Assembly: GCA_963921935.1 (NCBI GenBank)
Contig: OY998180.1
Span: 207,246,744 to 207,310,743, forward strand
DNA from: Galeruca laticollis
Taxonomy: Eukaryota; Arthropoda; Insecta; Coleoptera; Chrysomelidae
Direction of reading: 5' to 3'
Length of the DNA stretch: 64,000 bases
Shown: positions 1-11,107 of the stretch, in pieces
Position numbering within the stretch: the first letter of the stretch is position 1
Layout of the letters: each line of letters begins with the position of its first letter
Translations under genes and position numbers: made by a program
The notes under the pieces: model-generated
Database searches by the model: none
Seen by the model: the letters and a program-made list of their open reading frames with translations, nothing else
What the model was told of the DNA's origin: nothing

Positions 1-245
1 TTGTTTCACCGCCTAACCTATGCAGATCTGCAGTATAGATGTTAATAAGCAAGGGACTTAATATGGATCCCTGTGGTAAACCGTTGAAGACTGTGCGTGG
101 ACCATGTAACACGTTATTATGGTCGCGGATAAAAAAATTTCTATTTGTGAATAAATTAACTACATTAGCACTAAACTTTTTCCAAACACCAGCATCTAAA
201 TAAAATATTTAAATCTACTACATCATATGCACCTGTCAAATCAAT
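1..245 (-). pseudogene. LINE (jockey-group) reverse transcriptase fragment
   Basis: Fragment of a non-LTR retrotransposon RT, which copies element RNA into the chromosome. Reading the minus strand, a segment near 200-240 gives IDLTGAYD (motif A, catalytic D). A different frame then gives a fingers/palm stretch with VFNGLPQGSILSPLL near 30-90 (motif B) and INIYTADLHRLG just before the window edge. The YADD box (motif C) should lie outside the window. At least one frameshift and in-frame stops separate motif A from motif B, so it is dead. The N-terminal RT part and the endonuclease are missing upstream of about 245. The clade (jockey versus CR1) is a guess. Confidence 0.75.
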
Positions 246-712
246 TATACATCATAATTTTTATCATTTTAGCCCTACTGCCAGGGGAAATGGAAGATAA
301 GGAAATTGAAAAGGTGGCCAAGGGAGGCCAATAGATAGAATAAAGATGTGATCCTACTTAAAGATTGGTTGAAGAAACCATGAAGCATAATAAAGATCGG
401 AGAGTAAAATCTCAGTTTAATCGCCTTTTCTGATACGTACGAGACACGTTGGGGTATTCTACGAAGAGGTCCCGCTCACCCGTACGGGGTTCACTCCTCC
501 AGATCAGGAAGGGGCAGAGGAATGGGCGAGAGCAGCTCAACTAGGGTCCCGTGGGTACGTCAGACCCTTAGTATGTTGGCTCCAAAACAAACGTAGTCCG
601 TCAAAAAGCACATTATTATTATTACTATTTAATTTTTTCCCTTTTCAGGATAGTAATTTATAGTGAGATCTCTTGATCAATCACTAATAATAATAAACTC
701 TATTGCTTATAG
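246..712. other. Unassigned interval with short (ATT)n
   Basis: No coding signal that I can defend. A moderately GC-rich block at about 470-600 followed by an ATT-rich run at 611-628 looks like the 3' untranslated end and simple tail of a plus-strand LINE, but no domain supports this. Confidence 0.3.
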
Positions 713-844
713 AATATACCGGGTGGGTCCAATAAGCCGATGTCTCAGCTATATATCAGAAACTATTCATGTTATAACTTTAGGGGAAAAAATTCCTTAG
801 TAAAAGTAGTCAAAAGAAATCGCTGGAAATAACTTTCAAGTCTC
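713..844 (+). repeat. Terminal repeat of a mariner-like element (copy 1)
   Basis: About 130 bp starting CCGGGTGGGTCCAATAAGCC recurs in the same orientation at 60898-61025 with scattered substitutions. Here it lies just upstream of a mariner-like transposase relic (from 913), so I read it as the 5' terminal or subterminal repeat of that element. Mariner-type elements with long terminal repeats occur in insects; the assignment is inference from position. Confidence 0.55.
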
Positions 845-912
845 TAGCTTAACCGCGATGTAAGCAAAATGCCGCTATTGCCTCACGCAAATATTCTTTA
901 ATATATCCTAAC

Positions 913-1527
913 AGGAGACATTATGACAAAGAAGTATTTAAAAGAAAGGCCAGAAGATTAAAAGAAACTGGTAGTTTTCATCGTCCTTGTCTTAAACGAC
1001 GTAGTAGAGGTATGACCGAAGATAATTCAATCAATGTTCTTGCTTTCATTCAACAGAATCCACATATAAGTAGTCGGCAAATCTCTATAGAATTAAACAT
1101 ACCCAAAACTACTGATCTAAGGATTTTAAAACATCACAGGTTGGTTTTTCATAGTATAAAGTGAACGTTTAGGTCAGAAACTTGTAATTCCTTTTAAACA
1201 TTAGATTCAACTGTTATTTTAATATTCCGATAAAAACGGCAACACGGCGCTTTTCTTAAAAATACTTATGCAAGATTTATCTTGTGAAACAATTGTAGAT
1301 TTTTCAAGATTTTTTGAGTTTTAATAAATATAGTGGTTTCTTTTTCACCAATACTTATTGTTCTTTTTTTAGACTGCATCCTTATCATATAGTTCTCTAC
1401 CAAGCTTTACATGGGATTTTGATGCAAGACTTGATTACTGTAATTGGATGTTAGGTCTGCTAGAAGAACAATAACGTATCATATCAAAGATTTTGTGGAC
1501 AGACGAGGCTACGTTTAACAGTGCGGG
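913..1527 (+). pseudogene. Mariner-like (DUF4817/HTH) transposase, N-terminal half, intron-split
   Basis: Cut-and-paste transposase relic. The first part (913-1139) encodes a basic stretch and a helix-turn-helix: SRQISIELNIPKTTDLRIL is close to the SSRQIARESGIPRTSVLRIL form common in insect DUF4817-type mariners. A 233 bp segment with GT-AG borders interrupts it. Removing it joins LKHHR to LHPYHIVLYQAL, the usual continuation. Further on, in shifted frames, come CNWMLGLLEE and ILWTDEATFN, the first catalytic Asp of the DDE/D triad. Coding similarity stops at 1527, where a gypsy LTR begins. At least one frameshift and stop codons are present. The C-terminal two thirds are absent here. Confidence 0.72.
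1140..1372 (+). other. Putative intron within mariner-like transposase
   Basis: Begins GTTGGTTTTT after ..CATCACAG and ends in a pyrimidine run TTCTTTTTTTAG before ACTGCATCC. Splicing restores the HTH-to-linker reading frame with canonical residues across the junction (HHR/LHPYHI). The interval is AT-rich and has no coding similarity. It could instead be a later insertion that happens to have GT-AG ends. Confidence 0.6.
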
Positions 1528-1694
1528 TGTCAAGAAGTAATATTTATGTGGCTGGTAGGGTCTGGGTTGGAGACCGGTGTGAGGACTGTGGTAGAAGACT
1601 TGACAGCGAGGCGCGGAGGGAAGGAGAATGTAAAGTTTTGACGTTTGTAATCCTAAAAGTAAATTACATTTTATTTAATAATTAACTTAATGTT
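1528..1694 (+). repeat. Gypsy LTR, first copy
   Basis: Starts TGTCAAGAAG and matches 1935-2099 nearly base for base, with a few substitutions and small indels, to ..AACTTAATGTT. It begins exactly where mariner coding similarity ends. The common TG start fits an LTR. The real 3' boundary is unknown, because the two copies may be cut at different places. Confidence 0.7.
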
Positions 1695-1749
1695 TGGATA
1701 GTCCCTTGAATATAGATTTGGATTATGAAGCAATTAATTACTAACCTTG

Positions 1750-1887
1750 ATGAACCAAGAGACCACTGAAAATAACTCTAATGCAGAACTTAGCAATAAA
1801 CACAAATCTCTTGAAAAATGCGTTACTTCCAGGTCTGGACGCAAAGTTAAAACCCCTGCATATTTAGAAGACTACTATGTTAAGTAA
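1750..1887 (+). pseudogene. C-terminal end of a gypsy pol polyprotein
   Basis: A 45-codon open stretch ending RSGRKVKTPAYLEDYYVK then TAA. A basic segment followed by P..LxDY just before the stop is typical for the end of insect gypsy Pol, downstream of the integrase. It is followed 35 bases later by a purine tract and an LTR, as expected at the 3' end of such an element. Everything upstream (PR, RT, integrase) of this partner has been lost, since the preceding sequence is already the first LTR copy. No similarity to neighbouring DNA elements is seen. Confidence 0.6.
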
Positions 1888-1922
1888 ATGTTATAGGTTT
1901 TATTTTTCTTTTATTTTGTTGT

Positions 1923-1934
1923 GAAGAAAGGGGA
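1923..1934 (+). other. Polypurine tract
   Basis: GAAGAAAGGGGA directly abuts the TG of the LTR at 1935. In LTR retrotransposons this primes plus-strand DNA synthesis. Its position between the pol end and the LTR supports the LTR call. Confidence 0.65.
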
Positions 1935-2099
1935 TGTCAAGAAGTAATATTTATGTGGCGTAGGGCCTGGGTTTGAGGCCGGTGTGAGGACTGTGGTAGA
2001 AGACTTGACAGCGAGGCTCGGAGAGAAGGAGAATGTAAAGTTTTGACGTTTGTAATCATAAAAGTAAATTACATTTTATTTAATAATTAACTTAATGTT
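1935..2099 (+). repeat. Gypsy LTR, second (shared) copy
   Basis: Second copy of the 165 bp repeat. It serves as the 3' LTR of the upstream deleted element and as the 5' LTR of the downstream gag-pol. Divergence from copy 1 is small. The unit may extend past 2099 toward the gag start. Confidence 0.7.
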
Positions 2100-2245
2100 A
2101 TTTAATACCTAAAATATGACATGTCGCTGCGATTATCGTGTTTAAGAACTTGTGTGCTTTAGAAAATAAAATGAAAATAGCCGACGTGAAAAAGTTAACC
2201 TATATAATAAAAGCCGGTTAATACAGAAATAAGTATAACGAAGAA

Positions 2246-3047
2246 TGGAAAACTTAGACTCCGTGTGAGTTGAGCTTAGAAGGTGTAGTAGCAATAAATT
2301 TCAGAAAATGGAAACAAAGATTCCTAATATATATGGAAGCCTCAGGTATTAGTTCAAATAAAGATATTAGTGAAGAAAGAAAAGTAGCAATTTTGCTTCA
2401 CACTATTGGGCCAGAAGCTCATGACACTTTTGAGACTTTAGAGGTTACAGATACTCAAAAAAGGAGTGAAAGGAAATAATAAATATACTAGAACTCCACC
2501 TTGCTCGTATCTCAAATGATACGGTGAGCAGACACATATTAAATTCTCGTAATCAACTAGAAGGTGAAACATTTGACACGTTCTTTACAGAACTTAAAAA
2601 AACTGTAATTTTGAAGCTTTATGTGACATTCTAATTCGGGATAGAATTGTATGTGGAATTCGAGATCGCAGAGTCCGAGATAGATTATTACGAGAACCTA
2701 ACTTAGATTTAAGAAAATGCAACGACATTTGCAAAGCTGCTGAACTAGCAGAAGCACAAAGTAAAAAGCTTGAAGAAGACGAAAAAGGCGTGAATGCAAT
2801 AAACAAAAAAATGTATCAAACAGAGAAACAAAAATCAGGTTCTAGTACAGAGAATAAACAACAGTATGATGAGAATTTGCAGAAAAAGCGTATTTGCCAA
2901 AGAGGTGGTACAAGGCACGATTTTCGAAAATGTCCTGCATATGGTAAACCATGTGGAAATTGGAAAATGTTTAACCATTTTGAGAAAATGTTTCTTGACA
3001 ACAAAGAAAAAGACAAGGAAAACGCGTGCAATAAAAAAAGAAAGTGA
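2246..3047 (+). pseudogene. Gypsy Gag relic
   Basis: Capsid/nucleocapsid precursor of the element. A start MENLDSV at 2246 runs into a stop, then LSLEGVVAINFRKWKQRF continues in another frame. The capsid pattern KW..RF..Y..A and LLHTIGPEAHDTF follows. After a stop at about 2480 come RHILNSRNQLEGETFDTFF and, shifted, LIRDRIVCGIRDRRVRDRLL, all standard in K02A2.6-like Gag. The zinc-knuckle region near 2895-3000 has CQRGGTRHDFRKCPAYGKPC with one CCHC cysteine replaced, and the second knuckle is damaged. At least three disabling changes. The following protease is in a separate reading frame. Confidence 0.75.
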
Positions 3048-3135
3048 CTCAGAAGATGAGGATAATGAAGAAGAGTTATTCATTGGACAAATACAATTAC
3101 AAATAGAAAATAATATCAATAGCTAACAGAAATAA

Positions 3136-5192
3136 TTGAATACAAAAAAATTTAATAATCATGAAGTTAACTGCAAAATTGACACTGGTGCAGAGACCAA
3201 TATTTTGACCAAAAAAGTTGCGTCAAAGATTAGTGCCCAGATACATAAGTCAAAAATGAAGCTATTAAACTATGATGGAAGCTCTATTGACAATATAGAT
3301 GGAGAAATTCGAGTACCATGCAATGTAAGCAATATAGAAGATATTGAGACGTTTCAAGTTGTGGAACTTGACTCACCATGTATTATAGGTTTGGAATTCA
3401 TACAAAAATACAAGCTGATTAAACGCGCTAATATAAATGTTATTCAAAACAGAAAAATAGAAAACCTTATACAAGAATCTATTGGCGAAATAAAAGATAT
3501 TACTCACAAAATTAAACTTAAGCCTGGTGCTGAGCCTATTGCAGAAGCTCCTAGAAAAATCCCAATAGGGATTGAAGAAAAACTTAAAGCTGAATTAGAT
3601 AAGATGGAAAAAATGAATATAATTAAAAACTGAACCGACAGAATGGGTCAATTCGATGGTTATGAAAAAATCTGATGATTCATTGCGAGTTTGTTTAGAT
3701 CCACAGAACTTGAACAAAAACATTATTAGAGAACATTACCAGTTGCCAACATTTGAGGAAACAGTGTCAAAGATGGGAAAACCAAAAATATTTTCTACGC
3801 TTGATGCTAACAAAGGATTCTATCAGATTAAACTTGATGAAAAAAGTCAGTTACTAACAACATTCAATGCTGGAAAATATGGAATATACTGCTATAAAAG
3901 AGTACGTTTTGGATTGCGTTCTGCTCCGGAGGTATTTCAACGCACCTTTGTTGAAATTTTTGGAGATGTACCTGGTATTCAAGTGTACATAGATGACATC
4001 TTAGTTTATAGTGAAAGTGAAGAAGAACATCTAATCACATTGAAAGAAGTGTTCGAGAGAGCAGGACACGCAAATGTGAGGTTCAATCTAAAAAAATGTC
4101 AATTTGGTGGGAAAGAGGTAAAATATTTAGGACATGTGTTGAGTGACGAAGGTCTAAAAGCTGATGATAACAAAATTCAAGGAATACTGGATTTAGAGGT
4201 ACCAAAAAATAAAAAAGGGTTACAGATGGTTTTGGGTATGATTACTTACATTTCAAAATTTTTTCCAAACATTTCTCAAGTAACTGATTGCTTAAGACAG
4301 CTCTTAAAGAAAAATATTGAGTTTATGTGGAATGAAAACCACACACGTGATTTTTTAAAAATAAATAAATGTTACTTAAAGTATTATGATAATAAAAAAC
4401 CAGTAGTATTATCGGTAGATAGTAGTAGTCTTCAAAGATTAAGGTTGCGTTCGCAACAGTATGATATTGCCATTAAATATAATCCTGGCAACGATCTTTT
4501 TCTGGCAGACGCACTGTCAAGATCATTTAACAGAGACTCAAATGATTTAACTGATATTGCTCAGGATGTTGAATTGCATATTAACATAATTATGTTAAAT
4601 TTGCCATTCTCTAATGAAACTTTTTCAAAAAGAAACTGCAAAAGATCCAGAAATGATTGCTTTAAAAAACTATATTCAGAAAGGTTGGCCTGGTATTATT
4701 GATAAAATACCCAAGGAACTTAAATTCTATTTTTCAATCAAAGATGATCTGTACTTCACAAATGGTTTGATTTTTAAAAATTCTTCTGTTCTGGTTCCTA
4801 AAAGTTTAAGAAAAAATATGTTAAATTTGATACATTTAAGTCACTTAGGTCTAGAAAAATGTAAAAATAGAGCCAGGCGTATTCTATTTTGGCCATTCAT
4901 GATTAAGGAGATTGAAGATAAAATAAAAAATTGTCTTACATGTCTAAAATTCCAAAAGACTCATAGTGGGGAAAAATGTTGTTACGAGAAGTTCCTAATT
5001 TACCATGAGAAAGTGTTGGAATGGACATTTTTTACTTTAAAAATAATGCAAATTATTGATTACTTCTCAAAATTCATTAGGATGAGAGAATTGACTCGTG
5101 AAACAACAGAACATATAATCCTACAATTAAAAAGTCATTTTGCAAAGTTTGGAATACCTAAGTTTCTTTATTCAGACTGTGGGAAATATTAG
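3136..5192 (+). pseudogene. Gypsy Pol relic (PR-RT-RH-IN, truncated)
   Basis: Aspartic protease at 3136-3440 with KIDTGAETNI (active site DTGA) and IIGLEFIQKYKL. RT follows with VMKKSDDSLRVCLDPQNLNK, FSTLDANKGFYQI and YIDDILVY (catalytic DD), then YLGHVLSDEGLK. The RNase H part is internally deleted: LSVDSS jumps straight to LQRLRLRSQQ and ends FLADALSR. Integrase keeps a zinc-binding region (HLSHLGLEKC, CLTCLKFQK) and IDYFSKF, but the core ends at YSDCGKY, where the normal DNG is changed and the chain stops. A frameshift separates PR and RT near 3630, another lies near 4620. Confidence 0.82.
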
Positions 5193-5862
5193 TGTGTTAT
5201 GACATATCGTAACCAAGGCAGTATTATTCAATATTGTTTCAAACAGAAAAAAATTATGATTATTATTATATTAAAGATAAATTCACATTTCTTCATTTCC
5301 AAAGCTTAACAGAAAAAGTACGTATGCCTTGTTCACCTTATATATTCATAATTCGTCACAAACTGCTTCAACTTTAACCAGTAGTGCAATTACTTATTGT
5401 ATTACAAGTATGTTAATAATCGCATACAATTATCGATGTCTGTGTTTACAAAGTATTAAATTATTGCAGTTTGATTTACAAAGAATCGATATACACGCCA
5501 GTTCTTAATACATAAAAAATGGTAACCCTCGTATGACTGTAAATTCTGCTTTATATCAATTTATATTTGAAAATGCAGATTTCATTGAAACACATTAATT
5601 TAATATCATTAATATCAGATTATTTCTATAATACCAAAGAATACACCAACAACAAGAAGCGAAACTTTGGCTTTTTGACAATTCATTTTCTGAATGCGAA
5701 TGTGTGATAGACGCCATTTTTTTATATGTGTTTTACGTCAATGTCATTCTTTGTTGTTAAACAAAAATATGCTTTTTATTTGTTTATTTACTTTGATTTT
5801 GAACAATACCGTTTAGTAAAAGTAACTAGTTGCACTCTTAGTGAGAAATTATTGTATTTATG
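5193..5862. other. No recognisable feature
   Basis: AT-rich, stop-dense sequence in all frames. I see no terminal repeat that would close the truncated gypsy element on this side. Confidence 0.4.
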
Positions 5863-6942
5863 ATGGGAAGAATAGGCTGTGAAGTTCGTGGATGTCACTG
5901 AACAACCCTAGATATTTGTTTGGAAAGACTACAGATGCTTAACATAAGAATTTATAGGTTGTGTGAACTTCACTTTGAGAAAAAATTGTTTCCAAAGGAG
6001 GATATTCCAAGCGTTTGTTTCAGCTAGCTGCCCCTGCCATATTTCCATGGTTAAAATGCAAGGGACATATTTTATTGAATCATCCACCCACAAAAATAGT
6101 TATTCAGTCTGGTAAATATTAAATTTAAGTAGACATTACAATCAACTGTTATTAATATTTATTTTTTGTCACCTGGCCACAGGATTAATTGATACTTTAC
6201 CACAGGATGAATTAATACCTTCATGGAATTTGTGTAAGGGAATGATTACTACAATTACTTTTATAATTGCAGCTACCACACCATTACAGCAATAGCGACA
6301 TTCATCTCTTAGGCCTCTGCAATACATACGAGTTACCGTGATGCTTCTCCACTGCTTGGTAAATATAATTATTATTCAGATTCACCTCTGTAAGTCAATA
6401 TACATCAAAATGGATGGCTTTCTCATACCTAGATAAGTTAGTGAAAAATTAAGTGTTTGCAACTGTGAATTTAACTAGACGAAAGTTTCACCTACAATGT
6501 TCAGCCTACCTGTGTCTCACTTAAAAGAATCTTGGTTTTGTTATAAAAGAGTATCTTTTATGATTTTGTTATGATAGAGAAATGTTTTTTTATTTATCCC
6601 ATGCTCACTTTGTGGCAGTATTAACTATCAGTCTCTGATATGCTATTAATGTGTAAGATAATTCTTCTGGTAAAATAGATACTAGAAAACTAAAGTGTCG
6701 GATGAATAAAACAACACATTGTCTATAATAAAACCTACTCATACACTTCTGTGTCCATTAATATAGTATTCCTGTATTTTTCTTTTCAGATAATCAACCT
6801 TTTAAAATGGACGTTAGGGGGAAGTACTGAGTTACGACCTGTACCTTTACAATCTCCTTCGACTTCAACACAAAGCATGACTTTTGGCACACTACGAAAG
6901 CAAACGTCTCTAAACAAAATCCTCTCTATTAGCTGCTTTTAA
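5863..6942 (+). pseudogene. Degenerate THAP-domain gene relic, three exon-like blocks
   Basis: Block 1 (5863-6111) starts MGRIGCEVRGCH, matching the N-terminal C-x2-4-C of a THAP zinc finger, and later in a different frame gives LCELHFEKKLFPKED, matching the C-x2-H half. A stop follows the first half. It ends at a GT donor (6112). Block 2 (6273-6358) lies between an ATTGCAG acceptor and a GT donor. Block 3 (6790-6942) follows TTTTCTTTTCAG and encodes a Ser/Thr/Pro-rich segment ending in a stop. THAP domains bind DNA and occur in host genes and in P-type transposons. No transposase core is visible, so the origin is open. Confidence 0.4.
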
Positions 6943-7647
6943 CCACATTTTAGCTCCAAAAAGTAATAGTACATTTAATATGGGTTTGACCAGTATACAG
7001 TTTGGTTTGGTTTACCTATACATCATCCTTGTCCAGTTTTAGAGGGACACCTACAACCACAACATAAGCAAACAAGTCCTCCTTTAGAAGCCATCACAAA
7101 AAATTAATCTAGTGCCGCAAGAAATATTGTACAATTATAAATAAAGTAATAGATGACTATTTTACTTATCTAACTGTCCTATACAATTGTAAATGTCCGG
7201 TATTATTATTATTATTTAATATATATTGATCATTTCTACACATTATGTTGCAGACATTAAAATATTTTCTCTATGTGTAAAATATTGAATTATGAATCTG
7301 GAAGAGTGTAACTGTTATATCATATCATGGAAATTATACAAATTGTACATTTAAGCACCAACATTATTGTAATTTTATACCATCATGTATATTGAACTTT
7401 TTCCTTCTGTAATCTGGTATTCTAAATATATAATCTATATTACTGCATTAGTTTTAATATCTACCCTATCCTACACATACTGCTACTTAAATACATATTT
7501 ACACATAATGAATTCCAATATCGATATATGAAAATAAAAATCATTTGATTAAACAATAGCATGTTATTTTTAGTAATAAACTGTTCTTAAAAAACAGAAA
7601 CTTAAACTATGTATAATGAAATGCTAAAGCATATTTTTCACAATATA
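6943..7647. other. No recognisable feature
   Basis: AT-rich with short ATT runs near 7201. No coding or terminal-repeat signal found. Confidence 0.4.
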
Positions 7648-7915
7648 AGCTGAAAATTAATAGAGTTCATCTGTGAAACGCCCTGAGCAATATCCCATCA
7701 TAAAATTGGTCACTTGTATACACTCCGGAGGCTGTATTATGCGAACACACTGAAATTTCTCCAAAAATGTCGTACTTCAAGTATCATGTCACCCGTTGTA
7801 CTGGCTCTAGGGAGCTGAAAATCAATAGGGTTCTTCTGTGAGATGTCCTGAACAATATTCAATTACAAAATTGGTAACTTGTGGCACTCCAAAGGCTGTA
7901 CCGGGCTAACAAGAC
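7648..7915 (+). repeat. Tandem-array element, partial copy A (~1.6 units)
   Basis: Two diverged copies of the ~165 bp unit that makes up 13525-14817, in the same orientation. Landmarks: AAAATTGGTCACTTGTATAC, CACTCCGGAGGCTGTA, a diverged form of ATCGTGCTAACAA, and CCGTTGTACTGGCTCTAGG. The last unit ends AACAAGACCATGTTACAG, matching the AACAAGACATGTAACG exit of copy B, so this is the 3' part of the same element with the other end lost. Confidence 0.75.
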
Positions 7916-8667
7916 CATGTTACAGGTTTTTTATGCTTACATTTTTCATTGACAATTAATACTTTCTCGGAATAATGTTTTGACAATACATTAGTAAACA
8001 ATTATTTTTTGGAATGTTTGATTTACATTTTTTTTTGCCTGTAAAATATAAACCTTCACAATTTTGTAACCTTTTTCTCAGTGTAAATTATTAGCTTTCT
8101 GTCAACTTCAGTTTTACAAGGTCACGAAATTTTGCCCCCAGAACATCAAACGATTTATGCCGGCTTTCGCTTCTTGTTGTTGGCGTATTCTTTGATAATA
8201 CCGTTGTTCTCTTATTGTCTGTATTCTTTAGTAAGTCATTGGTAGGAATCAATGAGCTATTAATTAACAGAAAACAATTTAGGTGCAACCAAATTTTATT
8301 GACATTGTTTAATAGCTGGTAACAGAACGTTTTATATTGCTCTGAAACTTCGATGCAATAGAACGGATCAGTGAATGTGTTATCTTTTAACAATTAGCTA
8401 CTTATAACAATGTATTAATGTTAAATTATATTGCCTACCATATTTCTACGACAATATATTCCCAAATATTTAATATTTGTCCTGTTCGAAAATTAAAAAC
8501 CGAACAAAAATATGCTGTTGGAAATTTTTAACAAACGATAGAATTGTGTTAAAAAATAGAAAATATTTATTACAGGTTAGTCATTTTTAGAGCTACACTT
8601 CGACCATTTTTCTGAAAATAAGTCAAAATTCCCTTATCTTCAGACGGAGACTCGAATTAAAACTTGG
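7916..8667. other. No recognisable feature
   Basis: AT-rich. A 100-codon minus-strand open stretch at 8091-8393 has no motif I recognise and low-complexity composition; I do not call it a gene. Confidence 0.35.
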
Positions 8668-10260
8668 TTATACATCCACACATTTAAAAAAATTAATATC
8701 TACTTTAATTATTATGATTTCTCTATCAAAATTACATTTGTTCATAGGAACTGAAAATGCTCTATGTATCATCGAATGCTGCCAATTTATGTGACATGGG
8801 GTGATTTGAACTATATGGAATAGTCACATCAGTGGGTGTTGGTTTTCTGTAAATTGAATAATCAAGTACATTATTAACTCTTTGAATTTTTAAATCAAGA
8901 AAATTTATTGAGCTATTTTCTTCAATTTCTAATGTAAATTTAATTGTTGGATGTAAATTATTAATGTGGTTGAAAAATATATCTAATTGTCGCTCACTAC
9001 CTATAAAACAAGCTAATATGTCATCTACATATCTATACCAAAATAAGACATTTTTTGAAATATTACTGTCAAAGATTTTTCTTTCTGTACTGTCCTTAAA
9101 AATGTTTGCCAACATTGGTGATATAGGGCTTCCCATTGGTAAATTCATTTTGAATATATATCTTATTGTCAAATGTGAAATAATTCTGATTAATCATACA
9201 TCAAATAAATTAAATATATCTGAAATTATTCCTGGATTAATATTTTTATCTTCTAGTAATTTTTGTACCAGTGTTAGACATTCTTTAGGAGGAATTTTAG
9301 TGAACATATTGGTAACATCAAATGAAATGAGTTTATCTTGTAATTTGAATGCTTTTAATTTTTTTATTAGATATGTTGAATTTTTAATTGAGTATTTAGA
9401 TGTATATCCGTAACTATTACGTATATTGTTAAGTTTTTTTGCTAATATATTATTAACATAAAAAACTACAGGTTTAATTGGTTTCGTTATTTTATGTAAT
9501 TTAACGGTTCTATATAATTGTGGAGAATGAGGATTTTTACAAACTTCGTAATCACTTAAAAGATCATTTGAATTATTGACAATATCTCTTACATTATTAG
9601 AGAACTTTTTTGTTGGGTGTGCTCTAAGAACTTGTACATCGCTAGATTCTATAAAGTTATACATTTTTGAATTATAATCTTTAGTTGTCAATATGATAGT
9701 GGCGTTCCCTTGTCAGATTTTGTAATTTTTAGGTTACTATTTTCTACTTTCTTTTTGATTGAATATAAAACTGAAATGTCATTTTTTGTTTGGCGTTTAA
9801 CGGTTCAATATTTTTGATTAAATTGGCAATTTTTAATTTCTCATAAAGAAAATTATTTGAATTAGATTTTAAAGCTATTTCAGATTCTGTAGCTATTATT
9901 TGTTTAATATTATTCGTAAATTTTGGCGGTATGCTGTACTTTAAACCTTTATTTAAAAATTCTATTTCACTATCTGTAAAATTAGTGTCTGAACGGTTTT
10001 CAAATCGCGGTGCAAAGTGTGTTGGTATGTAAGTACTTACAGTTTCATGATGTTTAGAGTATTGAATTCTATGTTTTGTGTGTTCAAGTTTCTGCAGTTT
10101 TTGTTCTTGTTTCTTAAATTTCTTGTGCTTCATCGTGGTGTTACTTTCTCTGATTTTGTCATCTAAACAGTCAAATTCTTCTGGATGTAGTTGGAACGTG
10201 AGTAGATTCCACGAAATAAGGGTAGAGAAAGTTGATTTTATAAATTCTAATAATGAGACT
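8668..10260 (-). pseudogene. Penelope-like element (PLE) reverse transcriptase, endonuclease missing
   Basis: RT of a Penelope-like retroelement in at least four frames. From the N-terminal side: LLTFQLHPEEFDCLDDKIRE near 10200, a Lys-rich linker, RTVKLHKITKPIKPVV near 9450-9500, then KLISFDVTNMFTKIPP (motif A, near 9290-9330). After a frameshift at about 9190 come LPMGSPISPMLANIF (near 9120), FWYRYVDDILACF (catalytic YVDD, near 9010-9045) and SINFLDLKIQR, which are PLE hallmarks. SIYRKPTPTD and, shifted, HRAFSVPMNKCNF follow. Then the chain ends. The GIY-YIG endonuclease that normally follows is absent. PLEs are widespread in arthropods. Truncated and inactive. Confidence 0.85.
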
Positions 10261-11107
10261 TTTTTTTGTACGTATTGTAAACCGTTCGTCGAATCACATC
10301 TTTAGATGCATCACCTATCCGAAGACTGACGATAAGTTTTAGTTTTTTATCGTGTTCAATTAAAACGCATCGTTTAATTACTAAATAAATAGTGGAATAA
10401 ATAATTTTCGTTAACTTGCATATTCTTTTAATTATCTCATCTTGAGTTGACTTAACATTTTCATCTTTTAACTATAAATATATATGAAAACTACTTGATG
10501 AACTTGCAAATCTCGATTTATAAATTCCCAAAATTGTGTCTCATCTTCATTGTTATTAATAGAATTGCTTTATTAATATATATTTCATCGTTAATTTGGA
10601 TATTATCATAAATTCGAATTGCATTATTAGGAGCAATTCGTTAGATTCAGCATTTATCTCAAAAAGTCTCCAGAAAGCCATTTCACAAATATCACAAAAC
10701 AAATCAAACACAACTGTAAAATAATTAAACCGTGAAGAATACTACGAAATTATTTAGAAAAAATATCTTATCTCCTTTTTTATAAATTGATTACGACCTA
10801 TAAAAAAATATAATCCAACTTGTTTCAAAGAACACTTGTCGACTGCGTAGTCGACCGACGATTTCAAGAATGCTTATTAGCGACGATGATATTCCAAAAT
10901 AAACTGTGCTACCCGTAACGTGTAAAAAGGGCCCACCGATATGTATTTGTAAATTTATCGGTATTCTTCAGTACACACTTAAAGCGCAGTACCCTGGTAA
11001 AATCATCTTTTTAAAACTGACTTTGGAAGAAGTATACCGCAGATATTTCACAACATTTTCATAAATGAATCCTTAAGGCGGCAACAGAAAATAACAACCT
11101 ACAACTA
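10261..11107. other. No recognisable feature
   Basis: AT-rich and stop-dense. May hold the 5' untranslated part of the adjacent Penelope-like element, but nothing marks its end. Confidence 0.35.

Larger units (their letters stand above)
1528..5192 (+). mobile_element. Ty3/gypsy retrotransposon remnants sharing a central LTR
   Basis: Order seen: LTR copy (1528-1694), end of a pol ORF (1750-1887), polypurine tract (1923-1934), LTR copy (1935-2099 or longer), gag (2246-3047), pol (3136-5192, truncated in integrase). This is LTR, deleted interior, LTR, interior: two head-to-tail elements sharing the middle LTR, or one element plus a deleted tandem partner. Gag and pol match the insect gypsy type often annotated as K02A2.6-like. 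No 3' LTR follows 5192. I could not identify the primer-binding site. Confidence 0.75.

Noticed and set aside
8091..8393. 100-codon minus-strand open stretch
   Set aside because: No motif, no neighbouring exon signals, and it lies between TE fragments; likely chance.
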